DNA from: CAVYXF01 sp963772335
Lineage (GTDB): Bacteria > Pseudomonadota > Alphaproteobacteria > Rhizobiales > Rhodomicrobiaceae
NCBI GenBank assembly: GCA_963772335.1
Contig: CAVYXF010000008.1
Coordinates: 62,001 to 126,000, forward strand
Length of the DNA: 64,000 bases
Reading direction: 5' to 3'
Shown: positions 28,042-37,363 of the stretch, one piece after another
Numbering within the stretch: the stretch's first letter is position 1
Layout: every line of letters begins with the position of its first letter
Translations under genes and position numbers: made by a program
Notes under the pieces: model-generated
Database searches by the model: none
Told to the model about the DNA's origin: nothing
The model's input: only the letters and a program-made list of their open reading frames with translations

Positions 28042-29058
28042 ATGGCCCAGCTGCTCAGGACGTCCGCGTTCAAGAAGATCATGCCGACCGATCTCACCAA
28101 GACGGTGGGAGAGACGGTTGCTGAGGCGATCACCAACCGCAAGAGCGATCCGGAGAAGGACAAGGAAGCCGACAGCCCCTGGCAGGGAATGCCAGCACCG
28201 ATAATCGCCGCTCCGCCCCCGGAGCCGGCATCCGGCTGGCCGATGCCGCTTGCCGAATTCCGCCATGGCCATTACCTCGAGCCCGGCGACATCTTGCTGA
28301 CCACGCGGCTGGAGAGCTTCTTTGCCTTTCTCGTGAAGCGCTTCGATAACAGCCGCTTCGCGCATGCGGCGCTCACCTTTGTCACGCCCCGCCATTATCC
28401 AGGCGTCGATCGCACCTATCTCATCGAGGCGACCTTCAGCGGCGTCGACCTGACCGCGCTGTCCGAAATCGTCGCGCCGACGAAGGTCTACGCCGATACC
28501 AAGGACAAGCCGCGCTATGTTGTCGGCATCAAGCGCCTGGAGTCGGATTGGTTTGCACCGACAATGCGGCCGATGGTCGGCGGGCGGATGCTCCGCTTCA
28601 TCAAGGACGACGACTACAATTTCTCGCTCCTGGCGGCACTCGCCTTCAAAAACAACTCCTATCTGTTCCGGTTGCGCGACAAGCTGTTCGGGCGCGCGCC
28701 GACCGTCGCCGATTTCCTAAAACGCAGCAAAAAATTCGCGCCGGTCGAATTCATCTGTTCTGGCTTCGTGCAATACGCCTATGTCGATATGGTTCGCGCC
28801 GCCGTCGAGCGGGGGCTGCTCGCTACCGACATCGCGGAACAGGCGCGCGATGATGTGCTGTTCGCGCCCTGGGCGAGCCCTGCATCCTCGATGGAGGATT
28901 TGATGGCGGTCAAGCCGCTGGAGCTGGCTTCGAGCCCGCGTCTCAAGTGGAAATACCTGATCTACGGGGGGCAGGTCCACAAGGTCACTTGCGACGACGA
29001 CGTCTATCAGATCTTCGACAAGATCAACGCCGAACCGCGGCGCGTCTATGAGGCCTAA
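28042..29058 (+). CDS. YiiX/permuted papain-like cysteine hydrolase
   Basis: Protein of 338 residues with a circularly permuted NlpC/P60-type (YiiX-like) fold. The first half has GHYLEPGDILLTTR and the histidine-bearing FAHAALTFV; the catalytic Cys lies later in FICSGFVQYAYVDM. Members are thought to cut amide or lipid-peptide bonds; the substrate is unknown. No signal peptide or lipobox is visible. The ATG at 28042 has GGGGGAAGG upstream. It may be co-transcribed with nadE, 17 bases away. Confidence 0.75.
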   Translation: MAQLLRTSAFKKIMPTDLTKTVGETVAEAITNRKSDPEKDKEADSPWQGMPAPIIAAPPPEPASGWPMPLAEFRHGHYLEPGDILLTTRLESFFAFLVKRFDNSRFAHAALTFVTPRHYPGVDRTYLIEATFSGVDLTALSEIVAPTKVYADTKDKPRYVVGIKRLESDWFAPTMRPMVGGRMLRFIKDDDYNFSLLAALAFKNNSYLFRLRDKLFGRAPTVADFLKRSKKFAPVEFICSGFVQYAYVDMVRAAVERGLLATDIAEQARDDVLFAPWASPASSMEDLMAVKPLELASSPRLKWKYLIYGGQVHKVTCDDDVYQIFDKINAEPRRVYEA

Positions 29059-29075
29059 CCTGGTAAGCTTGTCTT

Positions 29076-30746
29076 ATGCCCGACACCGCTGACGCCCTTC
29101 GCATCGCCCTCGCACAGCTCAACCCAATCGTCGGCGACATCTCCGGAAATGCCGAACTCGCGCGGCAGGCGCGGGCCGAAGCCGCAAAAAAGGGCGCCGA
29201 TCTCCTTGTGCTCTCCGAGCTGTTTCTGGTCGGCTACCCGCCCGAAGATCTGGTGCTGAAACCGGCCTTCATTCGCGCCGCGAGGGATGCAACGGAAATG
29301 CTGGCGGCGGAGACGGCGGATGGCGGGCCGGCCGTGCTGCTCGGTACGCCGTGGCCCGGCGAGGAGAAGCCGCATAATTCCGTCGCCCTCCTGCATGAGG
29401 GGCGCGTCGCCGCGGTCCGGCATAAGGTTGACCTGCCGAATTACGGCGTATTCGACGAGAAGCGCGTATTCGCGCCGGGTCCAATGCCGGGTCCGATCAA
29501 TTTCCGCGACGTGCGCATCGGGGTGCCGATCTGCGAGGACATTTGGCGCGAGGAGGTCTGCGAGTGCTTGGCCGAGACCGGCTCAGAGCTGCTGCTCTCG
29601 CCCAACGGCTCGCCCTACACGCGCACTAAGGTTGACACGCGCATGCGCCTCTCGGTCTCCCGCGTCGCGGAGACAGGGCTTGCGCTTGCCTATGTCAATC
29701 AGGTCGGCGGCCAGGACGAGCTGGTGTTCGACGGCGCCTCTTTCGTGCTGAACAAGGGCGGCGCGCTCGCCATGCAGATGCCGGCCTGGGTGCCTGCGGT
29801 GGCGCTCACGGAATGGGTGAGGCAGTCCGATGGCTGGCACTGTAAGGCCGGCGAGCGCGTGCTGCTCGAGGAGGGCGAGGCCGCGGCCTATCGCGCCTGC
29901 GTTCTCGGGCTTCGCGACTATGTGCGCAAGAACGGCTTTCCGGGCGTGGTGCTAGGCCTCTCCGGCGGCATCGACTCCGCGCTCACGGCAGTGATGGCGG
30001 TCGATGCGCTCGGGGCCGAGCACGTGCACTGCATCATGATGCCCTACCGGTATACCGCGGGCGAGTCGCTGCGCGATGCCGAAGCCTGCGCGAAGGCGCT
30101 TGGCGTGCGTTATGACGTATTGCCGATCTTCACCGCGGTCGAGGGGCTTGAGGAAAGCCTCGCGCCGCTGTTCGCCAATCTGCCACGTGACATCACCGAG
30201 GAGAACCTGCAGTCGCGGGCGCGCGGGACCATTCTGATGGCGGTCTCCAATAAGTTCGGCTCGATGGTGGTCACGACCGGCAATAAATCCGAAGTGTCTG
30301 TCGGCTACGCCACGCTCTATGGCGACATGAATGGCGGGTTCAACCCGATCAAGGACCTGTACAAGATGCAGGTCTATGCGCTTTCGCGCTATCGCAACCG
30401 GGAACATCCGCCGGGGTGCCTCGGCCCGGCTGGTATCGTCGTTCCGGAGAACATCATCACCAAGGCGCCGACCGCCGAGCTGCGCGAGAACCAAAAGGAC
30501 CAGGATTCGCTGCCGCCCTATGAGGTGCTGGACGACATCCTCGAATGCCTCGTGGAACGGGAGATGCCGCTTGCGGACATCATCGCGCGCGGGCATGACC
30601 CTGAAACTGTGAGGCGCGTCGAGCGGCTGCTCTATATCGCCGAGTACAAGCGGCGGCAGGCCGCGCCTGGCGTAAAGATCACCGATCGCAATTATGGCCG
30701 CGACCGGCGCTATCCGATAACAAACCGGTTCCGCGAAAAACTATGA
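29076..30746 (+). CDS. nadE: glutamine-dependent NAD+ synthetase
   Basis: Makes NAD+ from nicotinate adenine dinucleotide, ATP and glutamine-derived ammonia. The 556-residue protein has an N-terminal nitrilase-like glutaminase with Glu in LSELFLVGY, Lys in RHKVDLPNYGVFDE and Cys in GVPICEDIW. The C-terminal synthetase has the PP-loop GLSGGIDSALTAV and TTGNKSEVSVGYATLYGD. Both halves look complete. Its stop overlaps the gltX start (ATGA). Confidence 0.97.
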   Translation: MPDTADALRIALAQLNPIVGDISGNAELARQARAEAAKKGADLLVLSELFLVGYPPEDLVLKPAFIRAARDATEMLAAETADGGPAVLLGTPWPGEEKPHNSVALLHEGRVAAVRHKVDLPNYGVFDEKRVFAPGPMPGPINFRDVRIGVPICEDIWREEVCECLAETGSELLLSPNGSPYTRTKVDTRMRLSVSRVAETGLALAYVNQVGGQDELVFDGASFVLNKGGALAMQMPAWVPAVALTEWVRQSDGWHCKAGERVLLEEGEAAAYRACVLGLRDYVRKNGFPGVVLGLSGGIDSALTAVMAVDALGAEHVHCIMMPYRYTAGESLRDAEACAKALGVRYDVLPIFTAVEGLEESLAPLFANLPRDITEENLQSRARGTILMAVSNKFGSMVVTTGNKSEVSVGYATLYGDMNGGFNPIKDLYKMQVYALSRYRNREHPPGCLGPAGIVVPENIITKAPTAELRENQKDQDSLPPYEVLDDILECLVEREMPLADIIARGHDPETVRRVERLLYIAEYKRRQAAPGVKITDRNYGRDRRYPITNRFREKL

Positions 30747-32080
30747 ACCCCGTCGTCCGTTTTGCGCCGAGCCCGACGGGTCTCCTCCATGTCGGCAATC
30801 TGCGGCCCGCTTTGCTGAACTGGCTGTTTGCGCGCCGCGAGAACGGCGTGTTCCTGTTGCGCTTCGACGATACCGATACTGAGCGTTCGCGCGATGAATA
30901 TGTCAACGCGATTCAGGAGGACCTGTCCTGGCTTGGCCTCGAATGGGACCTCGAAGCCCGCCAGTCGGAGCGCTTTGAGATTTATGCCGAGGCGACAGCG
31001 CAACTCAAGGCCGCCGGACGGCTCTATCCTGCCTATGAGTTGGCGAAGGAATTGGAGCGCCGGCGCAAGCGCCAGCTTGCCCGAGGCCTCCCCCCCGTCT
31101 ATGACCGCGCCGCGCTGAAGCTGACGGCATCGGAGCGTGCCGACCTCGAGGCCAGCGGACGCAGGCCGCATTGGCGTTTTCTGTTGGAAGACCGCACCGT
31201 CGCCTGGGATGACGCCATACGGGGGGAGCAGACCATCGAGGCCGGCTCGCTCTCCGACCCGGTGCTGGTGCGCGAGGACGGCAGCTATCTCTATACTCTG
31301 CCAAGCGTGGTCGACGATATCGGCTTCGGCATCACTCACATCATTCGGGGCGAGGATCACGTCGCCAATACGGGGGTGCAGATCCAGATCTTCGAGGCGA
31401 TGGGCGCGACGCCGCCGACCTTCGGCCATCACAATCTGCTCGTGGGCGCTGACGGTCAGGCGCTGTCCAAGCAACTCGGCTCGCTGTCGCTACGTTCGTT
31501 GCGCCAGGAAAAGCTCGAGCCACTGGCCGTGCTCAGCTATTCGGCGACCATCGGCACCTCGAACCCGGTTGCGCCGTATAAGAGTTTAACCGCACTTGCA
31601 CGTGCTTTCGATTTGATGAAACTTTCACGTGCGCCTGCGCGCTTCGACACCGAAGAGTTGCGCTCGATCAATGCCAGGCTACTGCATGAGCTGGCATATG
31701 AGGAGGTGGCAAATCGTCTGGCAGAGCTTGGCATCATGAATGGAAGAGCGTTCTGGGAGGCTGTGCGCCCCAATCTGCGGGTGTTCGCCGATGTCGCCAC
31801 GTGGTGGCATGTCGTCGCCGGGCCAATCGAACCGAAGATCACTTCGCCCGATCTGCTGAAGGCGGCCCGCGACATGCTTCCCCCCGCGCCCTGGACACAG
31901 GCGACCTGGAATGAATGGACACAGGCGGTCAAGTCAGCGACCGGCATAAAGGGAAGAGATCTGTTTCATCCCTTGCGACTTGCGCTGACCGGTCACGAGA
32001 CCGGGCCGGAGTTGAGGATGCTGTTGCCGCTCATCGGCCGGGAAAAAGCTGAAGCCCGGCTTGCAGGACGAGCAGGCTAG
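30743..32080 (+). CDS. gltX: glutamyl-tRNA synthetase, second alphaproteobacterial type
   Basis: Class I aminoacyl-tRNA synthetase of 445 residues. The HIGH-type motif is FAPSPTGLLHVGN near residue 6. FDDTDTERSRDEY follows. The KMSKS-type loop reads QALSKQLGSL, where the usual form is LSKR. The protein lacks a zinc-binding cluster and its anticodon-binding half matches the GltX2 type. Alphaproteobacteria usually carry two GltX proteins with different tRNA preferences; which tRNA this one charges is not clear. Coupled to nadE by ATGA. Confidence 0.9.
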   Translation: MNPVVRFAPSPTGLLHVGNLRPALLNWLFARRENGVFLLRFDDTDTERSRDEYVNAIQEDLSWLGLEWDLEARQSERFEIYAEATAQLKAAGRLYPAYELAKELERRRKRQLARGLPPVYDRAALKLTASERADLEASGRRPHWRFLLEDRTVAWDDAIRGEQTIEAGSLSDPVLVREDGSYLYTLPSVVDDIGFGITHIIRGEDHVANTGVQIQIFEAMGATPPTFGHHNLLVGADGQALSKQLGSLSLRSLRQEKLEPLAVLSYSATIGTSNPVAPYKSLTALARAFDLMKLSRAPARFDTEELRSINARLLHELAYEEVANRLAELGIMNGRAFWEAVRPNLRVFADVATWWHVVAGPIEPKITSPDLLKAARDMLPPAPWTQATWNEWTQAVKSATGIKGRDLFHPLRLALTGHETGPELRMLLPLIGREKAEARLAGRAG

Positions 32081-32325
32081 GAAATGTTGTGCGCCTCCTT
32101 TATTTTGGGCCTCGGTCGCGCTCTGGCGCTACATCTTGCATATCGGTATCTCAGAGCTTGAAGAAATATCTTCCGTTTCGGATCAGGACAGACGTGAGAA
32201 CATCGTCTATAATGCGTTGGGCCGGTGGGGGAGTTATCGGATACGGCGTCGCTCTGTCGCACTTACGATTCAGGTTTCTTTTCCGCGTCAACTTGCAGCG
32301 GGCCGGTGCGGTCTTGTGGAAGCAA

Positions 32326-33144
32326 ATGCGCGATAGGGATGTTATTTGGGGCCGCGAGGCTTTGCTCTTTGGCCGTAGTGTCATCGCAGCCTCGGCTCTT
32401 GCCTCGACGCTGCTCTGTCTGCGCGGGGGGCCGGCCGAGGCCGGCAGCATGGAGCAATTCTTCACCTATCCGCGGCTCGCCGACAAGAATGCCAGCTTGA
32501 GGACCGCCTCCGACGCGCTGAAGCTCTCGCAAGACCAGGCCGTCTGGACGGCGCTCGCCTTCGAGGATAACGAGCAACTCCGCCACCTCTTGAAAACAGG
32601 CGTCAATCCCAACAAGCCGGAAGAGCTGTCGCTAATGACCCCGCTTATGGCGGCAGAAACGCTTCCGCTCGCCTGGAGCCTGATCGAGGCCGGCGCCGAC
32701 CCGAACGCGCGCGACCGGACCGGCAAGACGGCCCTCCACTACGCAACCAAATTGCGCGAAGCCGCCTCGATCCTGCCGCTGTTGGTCAGGGCGGGCGGCG
32801 ATATCAATGCAAGGTCGGACGAACCGGAGGCGATCACGCCCCTGTTTTGCGCCGTCGAGAACTATATTGAGAGCCCCAAAGCCGAGGAAGCCGGGCTGGT
32901 CGTACGCGTCCTCGTCCGCCTTGGCGCCGACATCAACGCCACCGACAGCAAAGGGGCTACGGTTCTGGCGATCGCCGCGGCGCATAACAAGCCGGAACTG
33001 ATCAAGCTGCTCGTCGAGCTTGGCGGCGATCCGACTAGGCGCATGACCAATGGCCGCACGCCGCTGGACTACGCCGAGCAAGCAAACGCCACCGACGCCA
33101 TTCAATTGCTGGCAGGCCGCACGGCGCCTTCCCCAACCCGATAA
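32326..33144 (+). CDS. exported ankyrin-repeat protein
   Basis: Protein of about 272 residues with a probable signal peptide (FGRSVIAASALASTLLCLRG, then GPAEAGS) and at least five ankyrin-like repeats. Clear ones are DQAVWTALAFEDNEQLRHLL, MTPLMAAETLPLAWSLIEAG, TALHYATKLREAASILPLLV, TPLFCAVENY and ATVLAIAAAHNKPELIKLLV. It would be a periplasmic binding scaffold; the partner is unknown. The ATG at 32326 is chosen because it gives the signal peptide and has GGAAG upstream. The frame extends back to 32089. Confidence 0.82.
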   Translation: MRDRDVIWGREALLFGRSVIAASALASTLLCLRGGPAEAGSMEQFFTYPRLADKNASLRTASDALKLSQDQAVWTALAFEDNEQLRHLLKTGVNPNKPEELSLMTPLMAAETLPLAWSLIEAGADPNARDRTGKTALHYATKLREAASILPLLVRAGGDINARSDEPEAITPLFCAVENYIESPKAEEAGLVVRVLVRLGADINATDSKGATVLAIAAAHNKPELIKLLVELGGDPTRRMTNGRTPLDYAEQANATDAIQLLAGRTAPSPTR

Positions 33145-33218
33145 TACGCCCTTTGCCGACGATCTGGCCAAAGCTGACGGAGGAACTCCGCCTCAGCGAT
33201 GGCAGCACGCCACCTTGC

Positions 33219-33293
33219 GTCGTCGGAGCGATCGCCAACGCCATCTACAACGCCACGGGCCGGCGCCTGCGTGAGTAGCCGTTTACGCCCGGC
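33219..33293 (+). pseudogene. C-terminal scrap of a molybdenum-hydroxylase large subunit
   Basis: One frame reads VVGAIANAIYNATGRRLRE, then a stop, then PFTPG. This is the characteristic end of xanthine dehydrogenase-family molybdopterin subunits; the intact paralogue at 51866-54094 ends AVTNAIYNACGVRVRDFPLT. Only about 25 codons remain and the frame is interrupted by TAG at 33276-33278. It sits between the ankyrin gene and tRNA-Gln. The rest of the 440-base gap shows nothing. Confidence 0.6.
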
Positions 33294-33583
33294 AATTGCT
33301 GTAATCTGGGCACGGCTCTCTCGGACAGGCGTGGCGCCGAAATCGGACTTTGTGCGGGCAACTGGCGTCTACTGCGCCCAGGCGGGCGACGGTGAGGAAC
33401 CCGGTGCGACGCCCCTCGTCAACGCCAATGCTGACGGCAGGGAGCTGAGCCCCGTTAGCCGGCGCCGACATCTGCGATCAGGATGGGCGGCAACCAGAAA
33501 CAGCGTCTGGGGGACTTATCCACAGGTATCCCGCAAGGCTCGTCCGCAGGCAGACGGATGATCAGCTCAACCTTTGAAGAATT

Positions 33584-33657
33584 TGGCTGGGGGACTAGGA
33601 TTCGAACCTAGACTGACGGAGTCAGAGTCCGCTGTCCTACCGTTAGACGATCCCCCA
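33584..33657 (-). tRNA. tRNA-Gln (anticodon CUG)
   Basis: The minus strand folds as a full tRNA. The acceptor TGGGGGA pairs with TCCCCCA, followed by discriminator G and an encoded CCA. The D arm contains CTAACGGTAG. The anticodon loop is CTCTGAC with anticodon CTG. The T arm is CTAGG-TTCGAAT-CCTAG. The leading U-A pair and CTG anticodon identify glutamine. Confidence 0.95.
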
Positions 33658-33861
33658 GCAGCACAAGGATAGATGTAAGCATCCGTCCAGCGCTCTGCCA
33701 GACGGTTCAGAGCGTGTAACACAATTCGGCCCGCTGGCAAAGGGCGCCGGCTTGCTGAATGTGGGGAATGCCCAGCTGATAGAGTTGAGGGGCGCGGCGC
33801 CTCGTCACAAGCAGACGCCCAATCGTAAACCCCAGATGCAAAGGCCGACTTGCCGCGGCTG

Positions 33862-34245
33862 TTAAATGCCGCCCGGGCCCCGCCAGGCCGGCTGCAGGTC
33901 ATCGGGGCGAAGCGTCTGCTGCGAGACGGCTGCGGTGGATGAAATGGCCCCAGTACTGCTCACGCCCTGCATATCGGCGTCACGACGGCGCTCGCGAGGA
34001 TTCCCGCCCGGCCCAGTTGATCGGACCATGTCCTCCAGAATTTCGGCCGCGGTGCGCATCTTGTGGATGATGGTCTCGAAAAGGGCTGCCGTTTTCTCGC
34101 ACACCTGCGGATTGCGGTCGCAGAAGCTGCCGAGATCGGAGACGGTTCGGCCGGCCGCGGTGTAGAAGTCCAGCTTCTCCTTGTCGTTGGTCGGCATCAG
34201 CAGAAGGATCAAGAAGATCCAGAAAGCGGCTCTGACGAAAAACAT
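33862..34245 (-). CDS. DUF5330 family small protein
   Basis: 127 residues with an N-terminal hydrophobic helix (FFVRAAFWIFLILLLMP) and a soluble domain with two cysteines (FCDRNPQVCEKTAAL), as in DUF5330 proteins of Hyphomicrobiales. The tail from about residue 80 is Arg-, Ser- and Gln-rich and looks disordered. Probably a membrane-anchored or exported protein of unknown function. It stands alone between tRNA-Gln and the peptidoglycan-binding gene. Confidence 0.75.
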   Translation of the reverse strand: MFFVRAAFWIFLILLLMPTNDKEKLDFYTAAGRTVSDLGSFCDRNPQVCEKTAALFETIIHKMRTAAEILEDMVRSTGPGGNPRERRRDADMQGVSSTGAISSTAAVSQQTLRPDDLQPAWRGPGGI

Positions 34246-34500
34246 GGCATAGCCCGTGTTTCACTATGGATCAGGGCACTTCTTATCAGGATAGCGGCTA
34301 AGCAACCGGCAAACCGGGCAGAAGCATTTTAGTAAAAGCGTCGTAACGGCAAATTTGAGCAGGGCGCTCTCCTGGACGGCGCCACAGTTGATTGGGAGTT
34401 TGTATTCCCGCTGAATTGCACCTTCGGATGAATGTTAAGCTAGCTTTTACGCCTGTTGCGCTAAGAGAAGGAGACAACAAGTTTTATTTACCAATTCAGC

Positions 34501-35259
34501 ATGACACCGTTCCGAATGCGTCTCCTGGTGTTTGCGTTTTTGGCCATAGCAACGGCGATATCGGTCAATGCCATCTACCTGCAGACCCCGCCCCAATTTG
34601 CCGCGCGTGCCGGCCGCAGCTCGAAACAGAACATCGTCGATGCGGGGACCGCGAATGCTGCAACACGGGCCCGTGCGCTGATGACGGCGGCGCTGCCGGG
34701 CTATGGCGGCGCGTCATCTGCGACAACCACGGCAAAGGAAGCGCCACGCAAGCCTGCCGCCGCTGCGCCTGCCGCGCCCGGTGAAAAAGCCTCCTCGCCA
34801 GCAAAGGGCGCCAAGTCCGAGCCGACTGCCCTCGTCCGATTACTGCAAAGAAAGCTTGCGCGGTTCGGCTATTCCTCGCTGCCGCAGGACGGGCTGCTGA
34901 GCCGCGAAACCCGCGCGGCAATTCTGGCTGCGCAGTTCGAGCAAGGCTTGCCGCTGACCGGCGAGCCGGGCAATGAGGTGCTGACCGCGCTTTATTTCCT
35001 TGAGGCTTCCGGCAGGACGAAACTGGCGACGGCAGACCGCTTCGAAGCAAATCCCGCACTCGTCAAGGAAGTGCAGGACGAGCTGGCGAAGCTGGGCTAC
35101 AGCTCTGGCCCGGTGAGTGGAAAGATCGAGCGCACAACACGGGACGCGATCCGCAGATTCGCGACCGACCGAGGTCTTGAGCCGGACGGGCGGCTGAGCG
35201 AGCGCATTCTTCTTGAAATGATGATCGAAAAGGGCAAGCCTTTCCTCTCCAGAGGGTGA
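34501..35259 (+). CDS. membrane-anchored peptidoglycan-binding protein
   Basis: 252 residues. An N-terminal signal anchor (LLVFAFLAIATAISVNAIYL) is followed by an Ala/Pro/Lys-rich linker (about 45-110) and two PG_binding_1 repeats: LVRLLQRKLARFGYSSLPQD with ETRAAILAAQFEQGLPLTG, and VKEVQDELAKLGYSSGPVSG with TTRDAIRRFATDRGLEPDG. It would hold the cell wall from the inner membrane. It overlaps a longer possible start of the DUF1491 gene by four bases; the two are likely co-transcribed. Confidence 0.85.
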   Translation: MTPFRMRLLVFAFLAIATAISVNAIYLQTPPQFAARAGRSSKQNIVDAGTANAATRARALMTAALPGYGGASSATTTAKEAPRKPAAAAPAAPGEKASSPAKGAKSEPTALVRLLQRKLARFGYSSLPQDGLLSRETRAAILAAQFEQGLPLTGEPGNEVLTALYFLEASGRTKLATADRFEANPALVKEVQDELAKLGYSSGPVSGKIERTTRDAIRRFATDRGLEPDGRLSERILLEMMIEKGKPFLSRG

Positions 35260-35282
35260 TCGAAAGGTCGGGTGACGAGCCG

Positions 35283-35627
35283 ATGCGCATCAAGGCCGGC
35301 ATCTGGGTGAGCGCCTATCTGCGCAGGCTGAACGGGGAGGCGGTTCCCGCTCTGGTCAGCCTGCGCGGCGATGCTGATGCGGGCGCGATCTTCATCAAGA
35401 TCAATACGCTCGACGGATTTGCCCAGCTGCTCCGGCCGGCGGCATCGGCCATTGAAGACGCCGCCGACGAGCGCTACTGGACGCCCGCTTTCAAAGACCC
35501 CCGCTCCGAGCAGGAAGTCGACGTCTATCTCGCCCGTCAGCGCAGTTTCGATTCGGACCTGTGGATCATCGAGGTGGAGGACAAGGCCGGGCGCCATTTC
35601 CTCGAAGACTTCGTCGTTCCCTCATGA
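35283..35627 (+). CDS. DUF1491 family protein
   Basis: 114-residue soluble protein beginning MRIKAGIWVSAYLRRLNGE, with VSLRGDADAGAIFIKINTLD, DERYWTPAFKDP and an end RHFLEDFVVPS. These match DUF1491, a small alphaproteobacterial family of unknown function, usually directly after a peptidoglycan-binding protein as here. The ATG at 35283 fits the family start; the frame opens at 35256. Confidence 0.85.
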   Translation: MRIKAGIWVSAYLRRLNGEAVPALVSLRGDADAGAIFIKINTLDGFAQLLRPAASAIEDAADERYWTPAFKDPRSEQEVDVYLARQRSFDSDLWIIEVEDKAGRHFLEDFVVPS

Positions 35628-35765
35628 GGCATAAAAGCCGCAGCTGAGAAAAGGCCGCAGATGGCAGGCGGCACTTAACCTTTCCTTAGCCGCGCCTGGC
35701 GAAATTGGCGGCATGCCAGACTGCCCCCGGCAGGATGGCCCTCCCGACAATCTGGACTATTTTCC

Positions 35766-35993
35766 ATGACTATCATCGTCGATTTCCGCGCCCGGCGGAA
35801 CGCGGCCGATGCCGCTTGTTCGAAGGCGCCTGCTGGGTCCTCTCCTGGAAAGGCGCCGAGCGCGAACCTGTCCGGCGGCGCCGAAATCATCCTTCTGCCG
35901 CTCGCGTGGCTGGGACGGACCAGCCGCCCCGCCAGACGAAAGCCCTTGAAGCGCCGGTTCGCTTTAATGACCCCGGTCCCCGCCGGCTGCTGA
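35766..35993 (+). CDS. small hypothetical protein
   Basis: 75 residues starting MTIIVDFRARRNAADA, with a short hydrophobic stretch (GGAEIILLPLAWLG) and a basic end. The start resembles other tiny hypothetical proteins of Hyphomicrobiales. The upstream ribosome-binding site is weak and no domain is recognised. It could be a chance frame. Confidence 0.4.
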   Translation: MTIIVDFRARRNAADAACSKAPAGSSPGKAPSANLSGGAEIILLPLAWLGRTSRPARRKPLKRRFALMTPVPAGC

Positions 35994-36021
35994 CGGGCAC
36001 AGACGTCTCCGAAAACCCAAG

Positions 36022-36693
36022 CTACCGGACTTCGGTGGAGCGCCGTGCCCCTGGGGCAACGCGACGATAAGTGCGCTCGGAGTTGGGCAAAGGGGGTGTC
36101 TCAGGCCTTGCCTCGGCATCGGAGGCGATGAGATTGGGATCGGGCGCGATCACCGGTTGGCACTGCGCCGTTTGCAAGGCATTGACGGTGTCATCGGCAA
36201 AACTAGGCCCGCGCATCGGCGCCCGGATCACGGCAATACCGGTCATTTCGGGCGTGATGACGATGATCTGCTCGTCGCCCTCTTCGGAGCGCTCCGTGCT
36301 TGCCTCTTCCGAAAGCCGGGCCCGCGGCACCAGGAGCAAGCGCAGCTCGCGCCGTTTCGCCTCGGCGCCGCTGATGAAATAGAAGTTCTGGCCATGGCGG
36401 CCCGAGACGGCGATGCTCCAGTTCGCATCCCCGAACTCGGTCTGCAGCGTCACATTATTGGCAGTCAGATCGAAGCGGCAGAAGGCGTAGGCGATGTCCG
36501 GAGCCATGAAAGGCAGCGGCATTTCGGATGCCGCGGCGATCGGCAGCAAATAGAGCTGGTTCTCGTCGGAAACGGCCGAAAGCCGTGCCCAGGCGTCGCG
36601 CGAGGCGACATAGGGAATACCGAATACCGCAAGGATATGAATTATCCCCGCGCAGAACACGGCCGCAAGGGCCCAGGGCCACAGCGAGCGCAT
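36022..36693 (-). CDS. DUF1254-like membrane-anchored protein
   Basis: 223 residues with an N-terminal signal anchor (WALAAVFCAGIIHILAVFG) and a periplasmic domain (RLSAVSDENQLYLLP, DIAYAFCRFDLTANN, WSIAVSGRHGQNFYF). It is the smaller partner of the DUF1214 protein encoded directly upstream. Such DUF1254/DUF1214 pairs recur in Hyphomicrobiales; the function is unknown. The last 40 residues are Pro/Glu/Arg-rich and look disordered. Confidence 0.75.
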   Translation of the reverse strand: MRSLWPWALAAVFCAGIIHILAVFGIPYVASRDAWARLSAVSDENQLYLLPIAAASEMPLPFMAPDIAYAFCRFDLTANNVTLQTEFGDANWSIAVSGRHGQNFYFISGAEAKRRELRLLLVPRARLSEEASTERSEEGDEQIIVITPEMTGIAVIRAPMRGPSFADDTVNALQTAQCQPVIAPDPNLIASDAEARPETPPLPNSERTYRRVAPGARRSTEVR

Positions 36694-37271
36694 CAGCAGC
36701 TCACCCTCTGAATGGTCGGCAAGCCTTCCAGGGCAATGCCCTGGCGCTGCTGGTCGAGCGATAGCGGACGGATGACGCGCAGGACGAGCACCAGGTCATG
36801 GTTCTTGCCGGAAGGCAGCCAATGGCCGGGCCTTGCCTGCGGCGCCAGCGTAATGCGCTGCGTGCCGTCCGACAGCACGGTGAGATTCTGGCTGTTAAAG
36901 GCATAGCGGCCGGCTTTGTTCGGAATCAGGCGCCCATCGCTGTCATAGAGCGCAATGCTCCACCACACCGCCAAGAGCGGCCGCGCCACAACTTCGTAGT
37001 CGCAGGCCGATGAGAGATCCCTGCCATCGCTGTCACGGCTGGCCATGAAGGTGAGCCCGCTCGCCGAATTGATCGGCAGCTCGCCCAGGCGCGCGATATG
37101 CGCCTGCGTATAGGGATCGGCTTCGAGGCTGCCGGCGTTGATCCAGGTCTTCCACGGGCCGGACTGCAAAGCGACGAAAGCGAAGCCGTGCTCGACTCCG
37201 TAATAAGCAGTACCAAGGCCGAGCACCAAGGACAGCGCGGCAAAAAATAAGAAGTTGAAGAGGTTTCTCAT
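36693..37271 (-). CDS. DUF1214 domain protein
   Basis: 192 residues with a signal anchor (LFFAALSLVLGLGTAYYGV) followed by a beta-rich DUF1214 domain: ALQSGPWKTWINAGSLEADP, PYTQAHIARLGELPIN, ACDYEVVARPLLAVWWSIAL, YDSDGRLI and AFNSQNLTVLSDG. The stop overlaps the start of the DUF1254-like gene, so the pair is translationally coupled. The ATG at 37271 (MRNLFNF) is preferred over 37283. Confidence 0.82.
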   Translation of the reverse strand: MRNLFNFLFFAALSLVLGLGTAYYGVEHGFAFVALQSGPWKTWINAGSLEADPYTQAHIARLGELPINSASGLTFMASRDSDGRDLSSACDYEVVARPLLAVWWSIALYDSDGRLIPNKAGRYAFNSQNLTVLSDGTQRITLAPQARPGHWLPSGKNHDLVLVLRVIRPLSLDQQRQGIALEGLPTIQRVSC

Positions 37272-37363
37272 CGATGCCTCCACCTGCCGCCACTGTCATT
37301 CCTAGCTCTTGCGGCCGGTTGCGTCGGTGACGCTTTTAGCAACTGCGGGCGCACTCGCCGCAA

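Noticed and set aside
33584..33657. tRNA-Gln as the attachment site of the 40.5-43 kb island
   Set aside because: The island begins about 7 kb away, no integrase is present and no repeat of the tRNA end was seen next to it.
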